From contig CAJUIW010000008.1 in the NCBI GenBank assembly GCA_910586895.1, positions 1 through 64,000 on the forward strand: DNA of 64,000 nt, given 5' to 3'. This document shows positions 1 through 8,528 of this stretch, one piece after another. Under the pieces are notes generated by a model. It had not been told where the DNA came from. It saw only the letters and a program-made list of their open reading frames with translations, and searched no databases. A program made the position numbers and the translations under genes. Origin of the DNA: an uncultured Muribaculaceae bacterium. GTDB taxonomy: Bacteria > Bacteroidota > Bacteroidia > Bacteroidales > Muribaculaceae. Position 1 is the first letter of the stretch, and each line of letters starts with the position of its first letter.

Positions 1-2
1 AG

Positions 3-257
3 ATCAAGATCAACTTCCTCTGCCGCGACTCTATCCTCGCAGCTCCCCTCTGCCTTGACCTCGTGCTCCTGAGCGACCTCGCCGCACGTGCCGGCCGTCA
101 TGGCATCCAGCGCTTCCTGAGCTTCTTCCTCAAGAGCCCCATGCATGACTACACCAAGGGTGAGGTACCTGTCAACCACCTCTTCCAGCAGTACGTTATG
201 CTCAAGAACGCTATCCGCGAAATGGGCGGCTACGAAGCTGACGAAGAAATCGATTGA
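3..257 (+). CDS. ino1: inositol-3-phosphate synthase, C-terminal end (5' truncated)
   Basis: This is the last 84 residues of a gene that begins left of the window. The sequence contains FLCRDSILAAPL, then a DL-rich helix and LSFFLKSPMHD, which is the conserved C-terminal block of myo-inositol-1-phosphate synthase (glucose-6-phosphate to inositol-3-phosphate, NAD-dependent, cytoplasmic). In gut Bacteroidales this enzyme is known to feed inositol lipid synthesis; whether that cluster lies upstream cannot be seen. A strong hairpin terminator follows about 40 bases after the TGA. The frame is open to the left edge, so the reading frame rather than any internal GTG defines the gene. Confidence 0.9.
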   Translation: MKINFLCRDSILAAPLCLDLVLLSDLAARAGRHGIQRFLSFFLKSPMHDYTKGEVPVNHLFQQYVMLKNAIREMGGYEADEEID

Positions 258-299
258 TTCCGGACGAACCTCCCTAATCAAAATTCATAACCATCAGAG

Positions 300-336
300 C
301 ATCCTGTCATTACATAATGGCAGGATGTTCTTTTTT
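300..336. terminator. hairpin terminator between convergent genes
   Basis: A 13-base arm at 300-312 (CATCCTGTCATTA) pairs with 315-327 with a single G-U wobble, and is followed by a T-rich tail (331-336). It lies between the inositol phosphate synthase stop and the stop of the opposing transporter gene and could serve both. Confidence 0.8.
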
Positions 337-1251
337 CTATCTCTGTACGGGGTGTTCGCGGCTCTCCTGACTCTCTACCATATACATCGACAGCACTATC
401 ATGGCTATAGCCACAATCTGCCACCATGAAAAATGGTCCTGTCCGAAAATATAGCTCGCTACCGAAGCCACGATAAGAATCACCGAACCGTAAAGCGACA
501 CTACCGTAGCCGACAGATACTTCAGCCCCGTGTCAATAAGCAGATAGCTCACCGATGACGGGAACACAAGTACAAACAGCAGCACGAGCATCGGAACGGA
601 CATGACACCCATCTTAAGCACCGGCGCATCCCAGCCGCTGAAAAGCGCCACCGGAAGAGCCACGAGCATAGCTCCGAGAAATGACCACTTCGATACTGTG
701 ACATTGTCCAGAGTACGCAGAAATTGCTTTGATATGATAAGATAAATGGAATAGACAAGTGTTGAACCGGCACAGAACATATTGCCAAGCATAGGGTCAG
801 AGGCCACGTCCGAGCTCTTCTGCGTGAGCACACAAACGAGCGCCCCGCCTATGCCGACAGCTATTCCCGCCACCTTAATCACCGTGGCCTTCTCACGCCC
901 TATGCAAAGGCATATCAGAAACACGCACGCCGGCTGCAGACTCAGAAATATGGACGACGATACAGGCGTAGTATAGGTAAGCCCTTTGAGCAGAAAAAAC
1001 ATATAGCCGAACACACATGTCATCCCCAGCAACAGAAGCCCTACACGCTGACGTAACGTAGCAGCTACAGCCGCCCGGTGCCTGAACAGCCCGAGTACCC
1101 AGAAAAAGAGTGTTGCAAACCCTGTGCGCAGAAACACACCTGTACAGGCTGACATATATTGAGGCAACAGATAGCGAAGGGCATTCTCATTGAATCCCGA
1201 GAACACCTTGGAAATGAACATCGCCAGATTGCCCTTGACCTTACCGTTCAT
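337..1251 (-). CDS. DMT superfamily (EamA-type) transporter
   Basis: A 304-residue integral membrane protein with about ten hydrophobic helices arranged as two EamA-like halves (about 8-137 and 150-290). The second half opens with the usual small-residue-rich pattern, and the protein ends in a short polar tail. The family exports or exchanges small metabolites such as amino acids across the inner membrane; the substrate cannot be read from sequence. It stands alone, convergent with the inositol phosphate synthase and divergent from the fucosidase unit. The start is the ATG at 1251, giving a polar N-terminus (MNGKVKGN) directly before the first helix, as is normal for the family. Confidence 0.85.
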   Translation of the reverse strand: MNGKVKGNLAMFISKVFSGFNENALRYLLPQYMSACTGVFLRTGFATLFFWVLGLFRHRAAVAATLRQRVGLLLLGMTCVFGYMFFLLKGLTYTTPVSSSIFLSLQPACVFLICLCIGREKATVIKVAGIAVGIGGALVCVLTQKSSDVASDPMLGNMFCAGSTLVYSIYLIISKQFLRTLDNVTVSKWSFLGAMLVALPVALFSGWDAPVLKMGVMSVPMLVLLFVLVFPSSVSYLLIDTGLKYLSATVVSLYGSVILIVASVASYIFGQDHFSWWQIVAIAMIVLSMYMVESQESREHPVQR

Positions 1252-1369
1252 ATAATGATTATCTAAATACCAAATTTCAACACCTCACACACCTGCAAAG
1301 TTGTAATACAATCTCTTTTCTTGGCTAAAAGTACCTGTAGTCCAAAAAAAATAAAGTACAATAAACAGA

Positions 1370-1386
1370 ATCTCTTAGAAAGAGAT
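1370..1386. promoter_or_regulatory. 17-bp dyad upstream of the fucosidase unit
   Basis: ATCTCTT-aga-AAGAGAT is a perfect 7+7 inverted repeat with a 3-base centre. It sits about 60 bases before the GH29 start, just upstream of a TATTATTTTGC segment (about 1404-1414) that weakly resembles a Bacteroidetes -7 region. Its size and position suit a dimeric repressor operator, but no regulator gene adjoins it, so the role is inferred. Confidence 0.4.
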
Positions 1387-1443
1387 ATAAAATACATCTA
1401 TTATATTATTTTGCATTTGATACAACCATTAAACACTTTTTAG

Positions 1444-2967
1444 ATGAGAATTTTTACCATGAAATCAATGTTGTCGCTCACTGCGGCTGCGTTCATTCTT
1501 TCAGCCTCGGCAGAAGAACTCACGTTGGTGACGCAGACAGTAGAGTACCCCGACAACGAACCGGCACCATGCCACCCGGTACCGACACCACGGCAAATCA
1601 AATGGCAGGAAACAGAATTCTACGCTTTCTTCCACTACGGGATGAACACCTACACAAATCTTGAATGGGGCATGGGTAACGAAAACCCAAACACATTCGC
1701 CCCGACTGAGGTTCCCGACCCCGCACAATGGCTCAGGGCTGTAAAGGCGGCAGGAATGAAAGGAGGCATAGCTGTTGTAAAGCATCACGACGGATTCTGC
1801 CTATGGCCTACTGAAACCACCACCCACCGGTGCACATCGAGCAGCAACGAAAATGCAAAGGCAACGAATATTCCGCGCGACTTTGCAAAAGCCGCTAAAG
1901 AACTCGGACTCAAATACGGATTCTATATATCGCCGTGGGACCGCAACAGCGCCTTCTATGGTACTGATAAATACGTAAAAGATGTGTTCATGAAACAGTG
2001 TGACGAGTTGGCACAATACGGTTCAGACCAATTCGAAATGTGGTTCGATGGTGCGAATGGAGGCTCTGGCTACTACGGCGGAGCTAACGACACCCGCAGC
2101 GTAGACGAATCGACATATTACGATATCCCCAACCTGCGCGACTATGTCCACAGCATAGCCCCCGACTGTTTAATGTGGGGTGTTGGAGGCGAAGCACGCT
2201 GGATTGGCAATGAATCGGGCTATGCCGGCGAAACCAACTGGGCCATGATGGAACGAGGTGCCGCTTCAGAGATCTCCAATAGAGAGACAGGGCAGGAAGA
2301 AGGCTGGATATGGCTTCCCGGAGAAAGCGACGCTAAAGCCACAAGCGCAGGATGGTTCTGGCACAGCAACCAGACCGACCTATCTGCCGAACGTCTATTC
2401 CAGATGTATCTTGAGACTGTCGGCCGAAACGCAACGCTGATCCTCAACATCCCCCCGGACAAATCGGGCAAACTACCGTCATCGTCAGTATCGGTACTGG
2501 AGGAACTGGGCAACTTGCTCAAAACCAGACTCGGGACAGACCTCGCCTCCAATGCTACGGTAAGTGTGAGCGAATCACGTGCCAACGGGGCAAACCGCAC
2601 CTATGAGGCCACTAATCTCACCGATGGTGACATTGATTCCTACTGGGCTCCGAATGACGGTACAACAAGCGCCACAATCACACTTACCTGGGATGAGCCC
2701 CAGACCGTGCGCTACGTAACGATGATGGAGTACATCCGTAAAGGACAGCGTGTAAAAAGTTTCAAGATAGAAACCAGCGAAGATGGCTCCACATGGACTC
2801 CCAGAGCTACCTCCATAGCTCAGACCACCATGGGCTACAAACGCATCATACCGCTCAACGGCTCCACCTCAAACAGCTATGGAACCGGCTTCAAGGCAAA
2901 GGCTTTGCGAATAACCATCAATGACAGCCGCGCCTGCCCGCTCCTGCATACAGTATCTGTTTACTAA
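1444..2967 (+). CDS. secreted alpha-L-fucosidase, GH29, with C-terminal F5/8-type domain
   Basis: A 507-residue exported glycoside hydrolase. Residues 1-23 form a signal peptide (hydrophobic core, cut near SASA-EE). The GH29 barrel follows with IKWQETEFYAFFHYGMNTY, the substrate-binding KHHDGFCLW block and MWFDGANGG, whose Asp is the family's nucleophile. This arrangement resembles the GH29 subgroup acting on alpha-1,3/1,4-fucosyl linkages, but linkage is not certain. Residues about 375-507 look like a discoidin/F5-8C carbohydrate-binding domain (LTDGDIDSYWAP, later GSTWTP). Only 18 bases separate it from the next gene, so the two are probably cotranscribed. No SusC/SusD pair adjoins it. Confidence 0.9.
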   Translation: MRIFTMKSMLSLTAAAFILSASAEELTLVTQTVEYPDNEPAPCHPVPTPRQIKWQETEFYAFFHYGMNTYTNLEWGMGNENPNTFAPTEVPDPAQWLRAVKAAGMKGGIAVVKHHDGFCLWPTETTTHRCTSSSNENAKATNIPRDFAKAAKELGLKYGFYISPWDRNSAFYGTDKYVKDVFMKQCDELAQYGSDQFEMWFDGANGGSGYYGGANDTRSVDESTYYDIPNLRDYVHSIAPDCLMWGVGGEARWIGNESGYAGETNWAMMERGAASEISNRETGQEEGWIWLPGESDAKATSAGWFWHSNQTDLSAERLFQMYLETVGRNATLILNIPPDKSGKLPSSSVSVLEELGNLLKTRLGTDLASNATVSVSESRANGANRTYEATNLTDGDIDSYWAPNDGTTSATITLTWDEPQTVRYVTMMEYIRKGQRVKSFKIETSEDGSTWTPRATSIAQTTMGYKRIIPLNGSTSNSYGTGFKAKALRITINDSRACPLLHTVSVY

Positions 2968-2985
2968 TCCGAAAGAAACTCAAAA

Positions 2986-5319
2986 ATGAATCTTAAATAT
3001 ACTTTGGGCTTTCTCGCGGCCTTAGCCGGTTCGTCCATTACGACAAATGCCCAGTCCATCGATTTTGAAAACGGCGGCTACGCCTCCTTAGGTGTCTACG
3101 ATACCTGGGAAAGCTCTCCATTCCGTACCGGAGCTCTTAATGGCAACATAAAGGTAGTGGACAACCATCTGGCCGATCCTTCTACCAACAATTCATCGAA
3201 AATCCTCGGCATACAACGTTCTGTGTATGGGTCGAACACCTTCGGTGCCCGCATTAATCTCAACGAACCCTTAGAGACCACGCCCACACTTAAATATGTA
3301 CATGTGCTGATGCACAAACCCGTTGAAGGACGTGTGATGCTTATAGGACTCGGTAAGCGCACCGATCGTCCCGAACAGTCAGCGGAAGTGGAGCAATTCT
3401 GGAGCTATCCCACCTACACAGTGCCTGCAGGGGAATGGGCCGACGCCGTGTTCCCTGTGAAAACAAACGGCGGTGTCGAAATCCACTCGCTTGTAGTAGT
3501 GCCCCACTGTGAAGCTCCCCACACCATCGATGGCGACTTCGTGGCCTACATCGATGACATTGTTGTCAACGACAACAGCCGTCCACGCATAGGCAGCGAC
3601 AAATATCCTATCAACTACGATAAGTCCACCATGCTCGGCCGAAGCGACCGTTATGTGACATCCCTGACATTCACCTCATCAAGTGACGGTGCACAACAGG
3701 TAAACATCACAAATCCATCAAATCTATATAAGGAAGCGTTCGATGTTCCGGTCAAGGCAAAAGCAGGAGCTACAGTCAACACCGCGGTGGCTTATGCCGG
3801 GTTCTGGATGCACAGCTACCTTTATCTTGACAAGGAGAATGACGGCGACTTCAGCTACGGTATAAGCGACAATATCACGCTCGATCCCAACACTGACCTC
3901 ATATCCTTCTCACTATATACCGATGGAAGTTCAACGACGGGCAAGAATTCGTCTGGTCAGAGCATCTCCAGCTCTAACAACGGATTCGACAACCGATGGA
4001 CTCCGCCGGCATTTACAGTACCCACCGGTCTACCGAACGGCATATACCGCATGCGCTACAAGCTTGACTGGAACAACATAGATGCCGGTGGCGACGTCAA
4101 TAGCTTTATCAGCAACGGCGGAACCATCATCGATATGCTCCTCAATGTCCACGGCGATGATGTAACCGTGCGACAGGACAACCGCAACGGAGAGATCACA
4201 CTCGAGGACGGTACGTTGATCAACGCACTCACAGTACCATTCGGAGAACCGCTCACCATAAAGATGAACCCGGCTCCCGGATTCACATACTTAGGCGTGC
4301 GCATACGTCACGGATATAATCTGACCGGCGACAGCCTGATAAACGGCAATCCACAGTATCGTGATGATGTGATAGGCTACGAAAATTTCGATAGTGAGGA
4401 CACATACACCATCCCAGGTGAACTCATTGACGGAGATGTGCTTATAGAAGGTTTATTTGCCGAAAACGGTACCCGCCCGGAGATGCACACCATCACATAC
4501 AACATAATGTACGACGGAAAAAAGATAGACACTCAGAAATTCACGGCAAAACAGGGCGATTCATACCCCGAGCCCAATGCCATCGAAACTGAAGTATCGC
4601 CGGAATTCTACACTATAGAGGGTGTGCCTGAGGACAATGTGGGCGACAGTGACGAAACAATTGATATCACTATTGAAAATAACTTCCCCTTCGAGGTTAG
4701 CCGTGGCTTCAACGATGATGTGCATTGGTATAATCTCTCCATCACGGCCAACCGCAACTACCTTTCACACAGTGCTTCGTCATCCTATATCGGGATAGGT
4801 ACCACTACTACTACAACTCCCGCAGCTTCAGACCATTCAGCACAATGGGCATTCGTAGGCAATCTTTTCGACGGGTTCAAAATCATCAACCGTCTGGTAG
4901 GAGAGGGCTACATTCTGTCATCATCGACAAACACGTCATCAAACACCGGAGGCAGCACATACCCGATTATGACCGCCGAACCGGTTCCGGCATCCAACAA
5001 CACCCACTGGATTCCAACCGCAAGCAATGTACTGACCGGACACAACGGCTTCTTTCTTCATCAGCTCGGGTTGCCGAACAACCGCATGAACAGCCGTGAT
5101 TCGCGACTCGCTTTCTGGACCGGTGGTGCCGATGCAGGCTCCACATTCCTTGCTACGCATGTGGAATCGCTATCCGGCATTGAAAATGTAACCATTGACT
5201 TCAACGCACCAATGGACTACTATAACCTGCAGGGTATCAAAGTGCCTGCTGAAAACCTCACACCAGGTATCTACATAGTCCGTCAAGGATCAGCCTCGGC
5301 AAAGGTGATGATCCGATAA
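2986..5319 (+). CDS. secreted multidomain protein with GEVED-like region and sorting-like C-terminus
   Basis: A 777-residue exported protein, not assigned to a known enzyme. A signal peptide occupies residues 1-22 (cut near TNA-QS). Residues about 25-190 look like a beta-sandwich binding domain (IDFENGGYASLG to the YIDDIVVND ending). A second part with YLDKENDGDFSYGI and GIYRMRYKLDW resembles GEVED-type domains. Two repeat-like segments follow, then the C-terminus YYNLQGIKVPAENLTPGIYI with a basic tail, which resembles type IX sorting domains. It directly follows the fucosidase, so a role in binding host or plant glycans on the cell surface is likely but inferred. No catalytic motif was recognised. 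Confidence 0.75.
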   Translation: MNLKYTLGFLAALAGSSITTNAQSIDFENGGYASLGVYDTWESSPFRTGALNGNIKVVDNHLADPSTNNSSKILGIQRSVYGSNTFGARINLNEPLETTPTLKYVHVLMHKPVEGRVMLIGLGKRTDRPEQSAEVEQFWSYPTYTVPAGEWADAVFPVKTNGGVEIHSLVVVPHCEAPHTIDGDFVAYIDDIVVNDNSRPRIGSDKYPINYDKSTMLGRSDRYVTSLTFTSSSDGAQQVNITNPSNLYKEAFDVPVKAKAGATVNTAVAYAGFWMHSYLYLDKENDGDFSYGISDNITLDPNTDLISFSLYTDGSSTTGKNSSGQSISSSNNGFDNRWTPPAFTVPTGLPNGIYRMRYKLDWNNIDAGGDVNSFISNGGTIIDMLLNVHGDDVTVRQDNRNGEITLEDGTLINALTVPFGEPLTIKMNPAPGFTYLGVRIRHGYNLTGDSLINGNPQYRDDVIGYENFDSEDTYTIPGELIDGDVLIEGLFAENGTRPEMHTITYNIMYDGKKIDTQKFTAKQGDSYPEPNAIETEVSPEFYTIEGVPEDNVGDSDETIDITIENNFPFEVSRGFNDDVHWYNLSITANRNYLSHSASSSYIGIGTTTTTTPAASDHSAQWAFVGNLFDGFKIINRLVGEGYILSSSTNTSSNTGGSTYPIMTAEPVPASNNTHWIPTASNVLTGHNGFFLHQLGLPNNRMNSRDSRLAFWTGGADAGSTFLATHVESLSGIENVTIDFNAPMDYYNLQGIKVPAENLTPGIYIVRQGSASAKVMIR

Positions 5320-5352
5320 CGGATACAGCGATACAACCTTACTTCACTTACT

Positions 5353-5396
5353 ACACCGGATGCACTCCAGTCTGAAACTACAAGTGCATCCGGTGT
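5353..5396 (+). terminator. hairpin after the fucosidase unit
   Basis: A perfect 14-base stem (ACACCGGATGCACT at 5353-5366, complement at 5383-5396) with a 16-base loop lies 34 bases after the stop. The following T content is modest (TGCTTTCC), so termination strength is uncertain. Confidence 0.65.
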
Positions 5397-5502
5397 TGCT
5401 TTCCATCATCTCCTCCCAATATGTACGCAGAATGGCCTCATCCACATCCTTGAACTATATACTGCTGCAATGGATTATTATTAAAATTTAACATCCTTGA
5501 CC

Positions 5503-5534
5503 GTTGCATAACTAATTTTATAGGTATATATTTG
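5503..5534 (+). promoter_or_regulatory. promoter of the blaI-like gene
   Basis: GTTG at 5503-5506 and TATATTTG at 5527-5534 are separated by 20 bases, matching the Bacteroidetes primary sigma consensus (TTTG, 19-20 bases, TAnnTTTG). The ATG is 26 bases downstream. Confidence 0.75.
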
Positions 5535-5560
5535 CACCAAAACTATTTTAATCGTTCATT

Positions 5561-5938
5561 ATGGCTAAAAAAGGTAGAATAAAGTCAATGCTCACTCTGC
5601 GCGAGGAGGAGGTTTTGCAGAAACTGTGGGAGCACGGCCCTATGTCAGTGCGCCAGCTTGTGGAGCTTTATCCCGAACCTCAGCCCCATGTCAACACAGT
5701 GTCAACCGTGGTACGCACTCTTGAAGCCAAGGACTTCGTGGGGCATGAATCAAACGGCCAAGGCTTCGTCTACTTCGCCAAGATAGCCAAGGACAGCATA
5801 CGCGACCGCTCGCTCGGACAGGTGATAAAGAATTATTTCTCCGGAAGCTACATCGGGGCAGTTTCCACCCTTGTGGAGGAAGAGAAGATATCACTTGACG
5901 AGCTAAAGGAGCTTATAGATATGATTGAAAAGAAATAA
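5561..5938 (+). CDS. BlaI/MecI-family transcriptional repressor
   Basis: A 125-residue winged-helix DNA-binding protein. The N-terminal half carries the family pattern LTLREEEVLQKLWEHGPMSV, then a recognition region with NTVSTVVRTLEAKDFV and the wing (GHESNGQGFVYFAKI). The C-terminal helices serve dimerisation. BlaI-type repressors are inactivated by proteolysis triggered by a BlaR1-type membrane protease. The next gene is such a protein and overlaps or directly adjoins it. In Bacteroidetes these pairs are often not linked to a beta-lactamase, and none is seen here, so the regulon is unknown; autoregulation through the promoter just upstream is likely. Confidence 0.9.
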   Translation: MAKKGRIKSMLTLREEEVLQKLWEHGPMSVRQLVELYPEPQPHVNTVSTVVRTLEAKDFVGHESNGQGFVYFAKIAKDSIRDRSLGQVIKNYFSGSYIGAVSTLVEEEKISLDELKELIDMIEKK

Positions 5939-7433
5939 CCGGCTTGATATGGGACCGTTACTATCCTATGCCATCAGCTCGGCACTGATGCTGCTGGCAC
6001 TTTACCTGACTTACAAATGCCTTATGGCCGGGGATAACCAGCACCGGTACAACCGGGCTGTGCTGATTGGCATATACGCAGTAGCCCTGCTATGGCCTCT
6101 GATGCCGCAGATAAGCCTGCCGGCTACGGATCCCGCCGCCGCTACGGATGTCACTACCGTCATTGACACCCTTCCTATCATAACTGACGTACCTGCCCCG
6201 ACATCATCCCCACTGTGGGTGAAAATACTGCTGCTGACTTATCTCACCGGCGCTGGTGCAACACTGTTGCTCACATTAAGCTTCTGGTGGCAGCTGCACC
6301 GCATAGTGGCCTCCGGACAGAAGTGCAGCTACAAAGGTTATACGCTTGTCATCACGGACCGCAATGTGGCGCCATTCAGCTGGCTCCGCTACATCATAAT
6401 CAGCCGTAAGGATATGGAAGCGGATATATCCATGATTCTGACCCACGAACTGAGCCATCTGCGCCATCACCACTGGGCCGACCTGCTCATGGCTCAGGCG
6501 GTAATCATACTGCAATGGTTCAATCCGGCAGCATGGCTTATGCGCGATGAGCTCCGGATAGTACATGAATATCAGGCCGATATGTCTGTACTCGCATCAG
6601 GTGTCAACGCCCGCGAATATCAACTAATGCTTATAAAAAAGGCTGTCGGCAAAAGTTTTCCGGCTCTGGCCAACAGCCTGAATCATAGTAAACTTAAAAA
6701 ACGTATCACCATGATGTACAAATCAAAATCAGGCAATGCGCGCCGTATGCGCTCCATTGCTCTGCTGCCGGCAGCTCTGCTTGCGGCAGCCGTAGTCAAC
6801 ATTCCGGCCGTGGCATCCGTGATTGACAATGCTCAATCATGCTCACTCACCTCCGCTGAATCCGCCGGCAAAGTTAGCGACATTACAGAGAAAAAGCAAA
6901 CCCGCACAACAACCGTCACTGTCAGCAAGAATAAAGAAGCTGAAAAGGTGGTTGTGGTGAATGCAGGCACCATAAAGAAAGACACAATAAAACAGGCGCA
7001 AAAAGTGACCACAGTCAACGTCGAAGACATAGACGGGGAAATTATGATCAACGGCAAAAAAGCTTCAAAGGAGGAATTGAAGAACATCAATCCGCAGTCG
7101 GTGGAAAATATCGCCATCAGCAAGGATGGACAGATGAGCATCACCTTAAAGAAAGATGCCGATACCAACAATGCTCCCGCTTCGAAGAATATCAAGAAAG
7201 TGGTAGTGGTAGGCGCTTCAACTATGAAAAAAGAGGATACCGGCAAGACATCTGAAAGAAAAGTGATTCTTGACGGAAGCGAAACAGAGCTCGTGATTTA
7301 CGCCAATGATAAGAAAATAACCAACGAGCAGCTCCGTAAAATCAAGCCTGAAGATATCAAGAGCATCTTGGTAGAAAAGGAGAAAGATGTGATGCGCGTC
7401 ACACTGAAGGAGGGCGTAGAAGTGCCTGAATGA
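5925..7433 (+). CDS. BlaR1/MecR1-like M56 membrane metallopeptidase with C-terminal repeats
   Basis: A 502-residue membrane protease sensor. Several transmembrane helices lie in residues 10-125. The zinc site HELSH is at residues 174-178, with the family's downstream helix WFNPAAWLMRDELRIVHEYQ. Another hydrophobic helix lies at about 277-300. The rest (about 300-502) is lysine-rich and outside the classical family. It holds two copies of a unit shaped like IMINGKKASKEELKNINPQ and a following beta strand (about 367-410 and 452-500). There is no penicillin-binding sensor domain. The ATG at 5925 overlaps the repressor gene; a second ATG at 5949 (MGPLLSY) matches the usual family N-terminus and may be the true start. 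It probably signals to the adjacent BlaI-like protein. Confidence 0.85.
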   Translation: MKRNNRLDMGPLLSYAISSALMLLALYLTYKCLMAGDNQHRYNRAVLIGIYAVALLWPLMPQISLPATDPAAATDVTTVIDTLPIITDVPAPTSSPLWVKILLLTYLTGAGATLLLTLSFWWQLHRIVASGQKCSYKGYTLVITDRNVAPFSWLRYIIISRKDMEADISMILTHELSHLRHHHWADLLMAQAVIILQWFNPAAWLMRDELRIVHEYQADMSVLASGVNAREYQLMLIKKAVGKSFPALANSLNHSKLKKRITMMYKSKSGNARRMRSIALLPAALLAAAVVNIPAVASVIDNAQSCSLTSAESAGKVSDITEKKQTRTTTVTVSKNKEAEKVVVVNAGTIKKDTIKQAQKVTTVNVEDIDGEIMINGKKASKEELKNINPQSVENIAISKDGQMSITLKKDADTNNAPASKNIKKVVVVGASTMKKEDTGKTSERKVILDGSETELVIYANDKKITNEQLRKIKPEDIKSILVEKEKDVMRVTLKEGVEVPE

Positions 7434-7465
7434 TATATCTACACAAGGACTGATAAATAACCATC

Positions 7466-7495
7466 AGAGGTGTGCCTGCACGCAGGCATGCCTCT
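7466..7495. terminator. bidirectional hairpin terminator
   Basis: AGAGG...TGCCTGC pairs with GCAGGCA...CCTCT around a 2-base centre. It lies between the BlaR1-like stop and the stop of the convergent gene starting on the other strand. Confidence 0.7.
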
Positions 7496-7497
7496 TG

Positions 7498-8472
7498 TCA
7501 TTCTATACGGTAGCGCGGCTTCAGAGTGGGCAGACATCCAATTGACTCCTTGAACGAGCACAGTCCGAAAGAGGGTATGCCACATTCCGATGATGGCCCT
7601 ATATCAAGAACCGAGGCACCCATTGATGCACACAGATGCATCACCTCCGGAGCAAAACGGTGCATCACATGCTTGTTGCCATATCCCGGAGCATCGCCCC
7701 AGTATATCACCTGCATTATCCCCGGAGCAGAGTGGTACACCATAGCTGCTGCAACATCTACCCCATCATAGGTCATCACCATAAATTCAGCATCCACAAC
7801 ACCGCTGTTTACCGTGCGCACAACATCATCGAGCGACATACGTAGCGGATACCCCTTGTCGGCACGGTTGGCCGCTATCACGGCATAGGCACGCGCTATA
7901 TCAGCTTGCGAACCGGAGTCAAGCCTGTGAATGGCAAAAGGCTCCCTGAGAGCTTTGCGCAATCGCGGTCGCGCCTTAGACCCCAACCGCCCCATAACGG
8001 TGTCAATCCAGGCATCACCCTCCAGTCCGTCAAGCATACAGTGATGATTGATATCGGCATAAAGGAGTGTGCCTCCCCTGAGCAATGCAGAGTTGACCTT
8101 CGGCAACATTGAAGGTGAGTAGAAATCAGGGGGCAGAACAATCTCAACCGCCATCCCTTGACTGCGGCTGTAACCGCGTAGAAGATCCACTGCTTCATCA
8201 AGCGCCTCGACAGTCTGCACGCTATTGTAGCTGAAGCCGCCGAAGGGAGCTGAAAAAGGGGAGTGAAGCACCCCGTCACGCTCTCCAAGAATAAGCCCGA
8301 ACCGTACCTTGCTGTCGCGGAAAAGAACGTAGCGCACACTCCCGCATTTGCCACTGTTAAGCGTGGCGAATGCTGCACTGTTGTATATATGCTGGACTCC
8401 GGCCGGGAAAATCTGGTCATATTCCTCAGGAGTGACGGATTCTATTAGCATCGGCATACTGTCATATTTCAA
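7498..8472 (-). CDS. GNAT/FemAB-like acyltransferase of unknown substrate
   Basis: A 324-residue cytoplasmic protein. The pattern resembles the double-GNAT FemAB/Acetyltransf_6 group: HSPFSAPFGGFSYN in the N-terminal half, then GSKARPRLRKAL, a central ANRADKGYPLRMS and a C-terminal half with VAAAMVYH and LDIGPSSECGIPSFGLCSFK. Such proteins often act in envelope polysaccharide or peptidoglycan modification, but nothing here fixes the substrate. It is a single gene convergent with the BlaR1-like gene and divergent from the secreted protein at 8529. An ATG at 8454 is an alternative start. Fold assignment is moderately sure; function is not known. Confidence 0.65.
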   Translation of the reverse strand: MKYDSMPMLIESVTPEEYDQIFPAGVQHIYNSAAFATLNSGKCGSVRYVLFRDSKVRFGLILGERDGVLHSPFSAPFGGFSYNSVQTVEALDEAVDLLRGYSRSQGMAVEIVLPPDFYSPSMLPKVNSALLRGGTLLYADINHHCMLDGLEGDAWIDTVMGRLGSKARPRLRKALREPFAIHRLDSGSQADIARAYAVIAANRADKGYPLRMSLDDVVRTVNSGVVDAEFMVMTYDGVDVAAAMVYHSAPGIMQVIYWGDAPGYGNKHVMHRFAPEVMHLCASMGASVLDIGPSSECGIPSFGLCSFKESIGCLPTLKPRYRIE

Positions 8473-8515
8473 GCAAAGATAATAAATAACTGACTAATAT
8501 TCTTATGCTTTTTCG

Positions 8516-8523
8516 TACATTTG
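8516..8523 (+). promoter_or_regulatory. -7 element immediately before a start codon
   Basis: TACATTTG ends five bases before the ATG at 8529, so transcription should begin at or next to the start codon. This supports 8529 as start rather than the in-frame ATG at 8505, which lies upstream of the promoter. Confidence 0.6.
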
Positions 8524-8528
8524 CAAGT

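Noticed and set aside
5561..7433. Beta-lactam resistance operon
   Set aside because: BlaI/BlaR1-like genes are present but no beta-lactamase or penicillin-binding sensor domain is found nearby.
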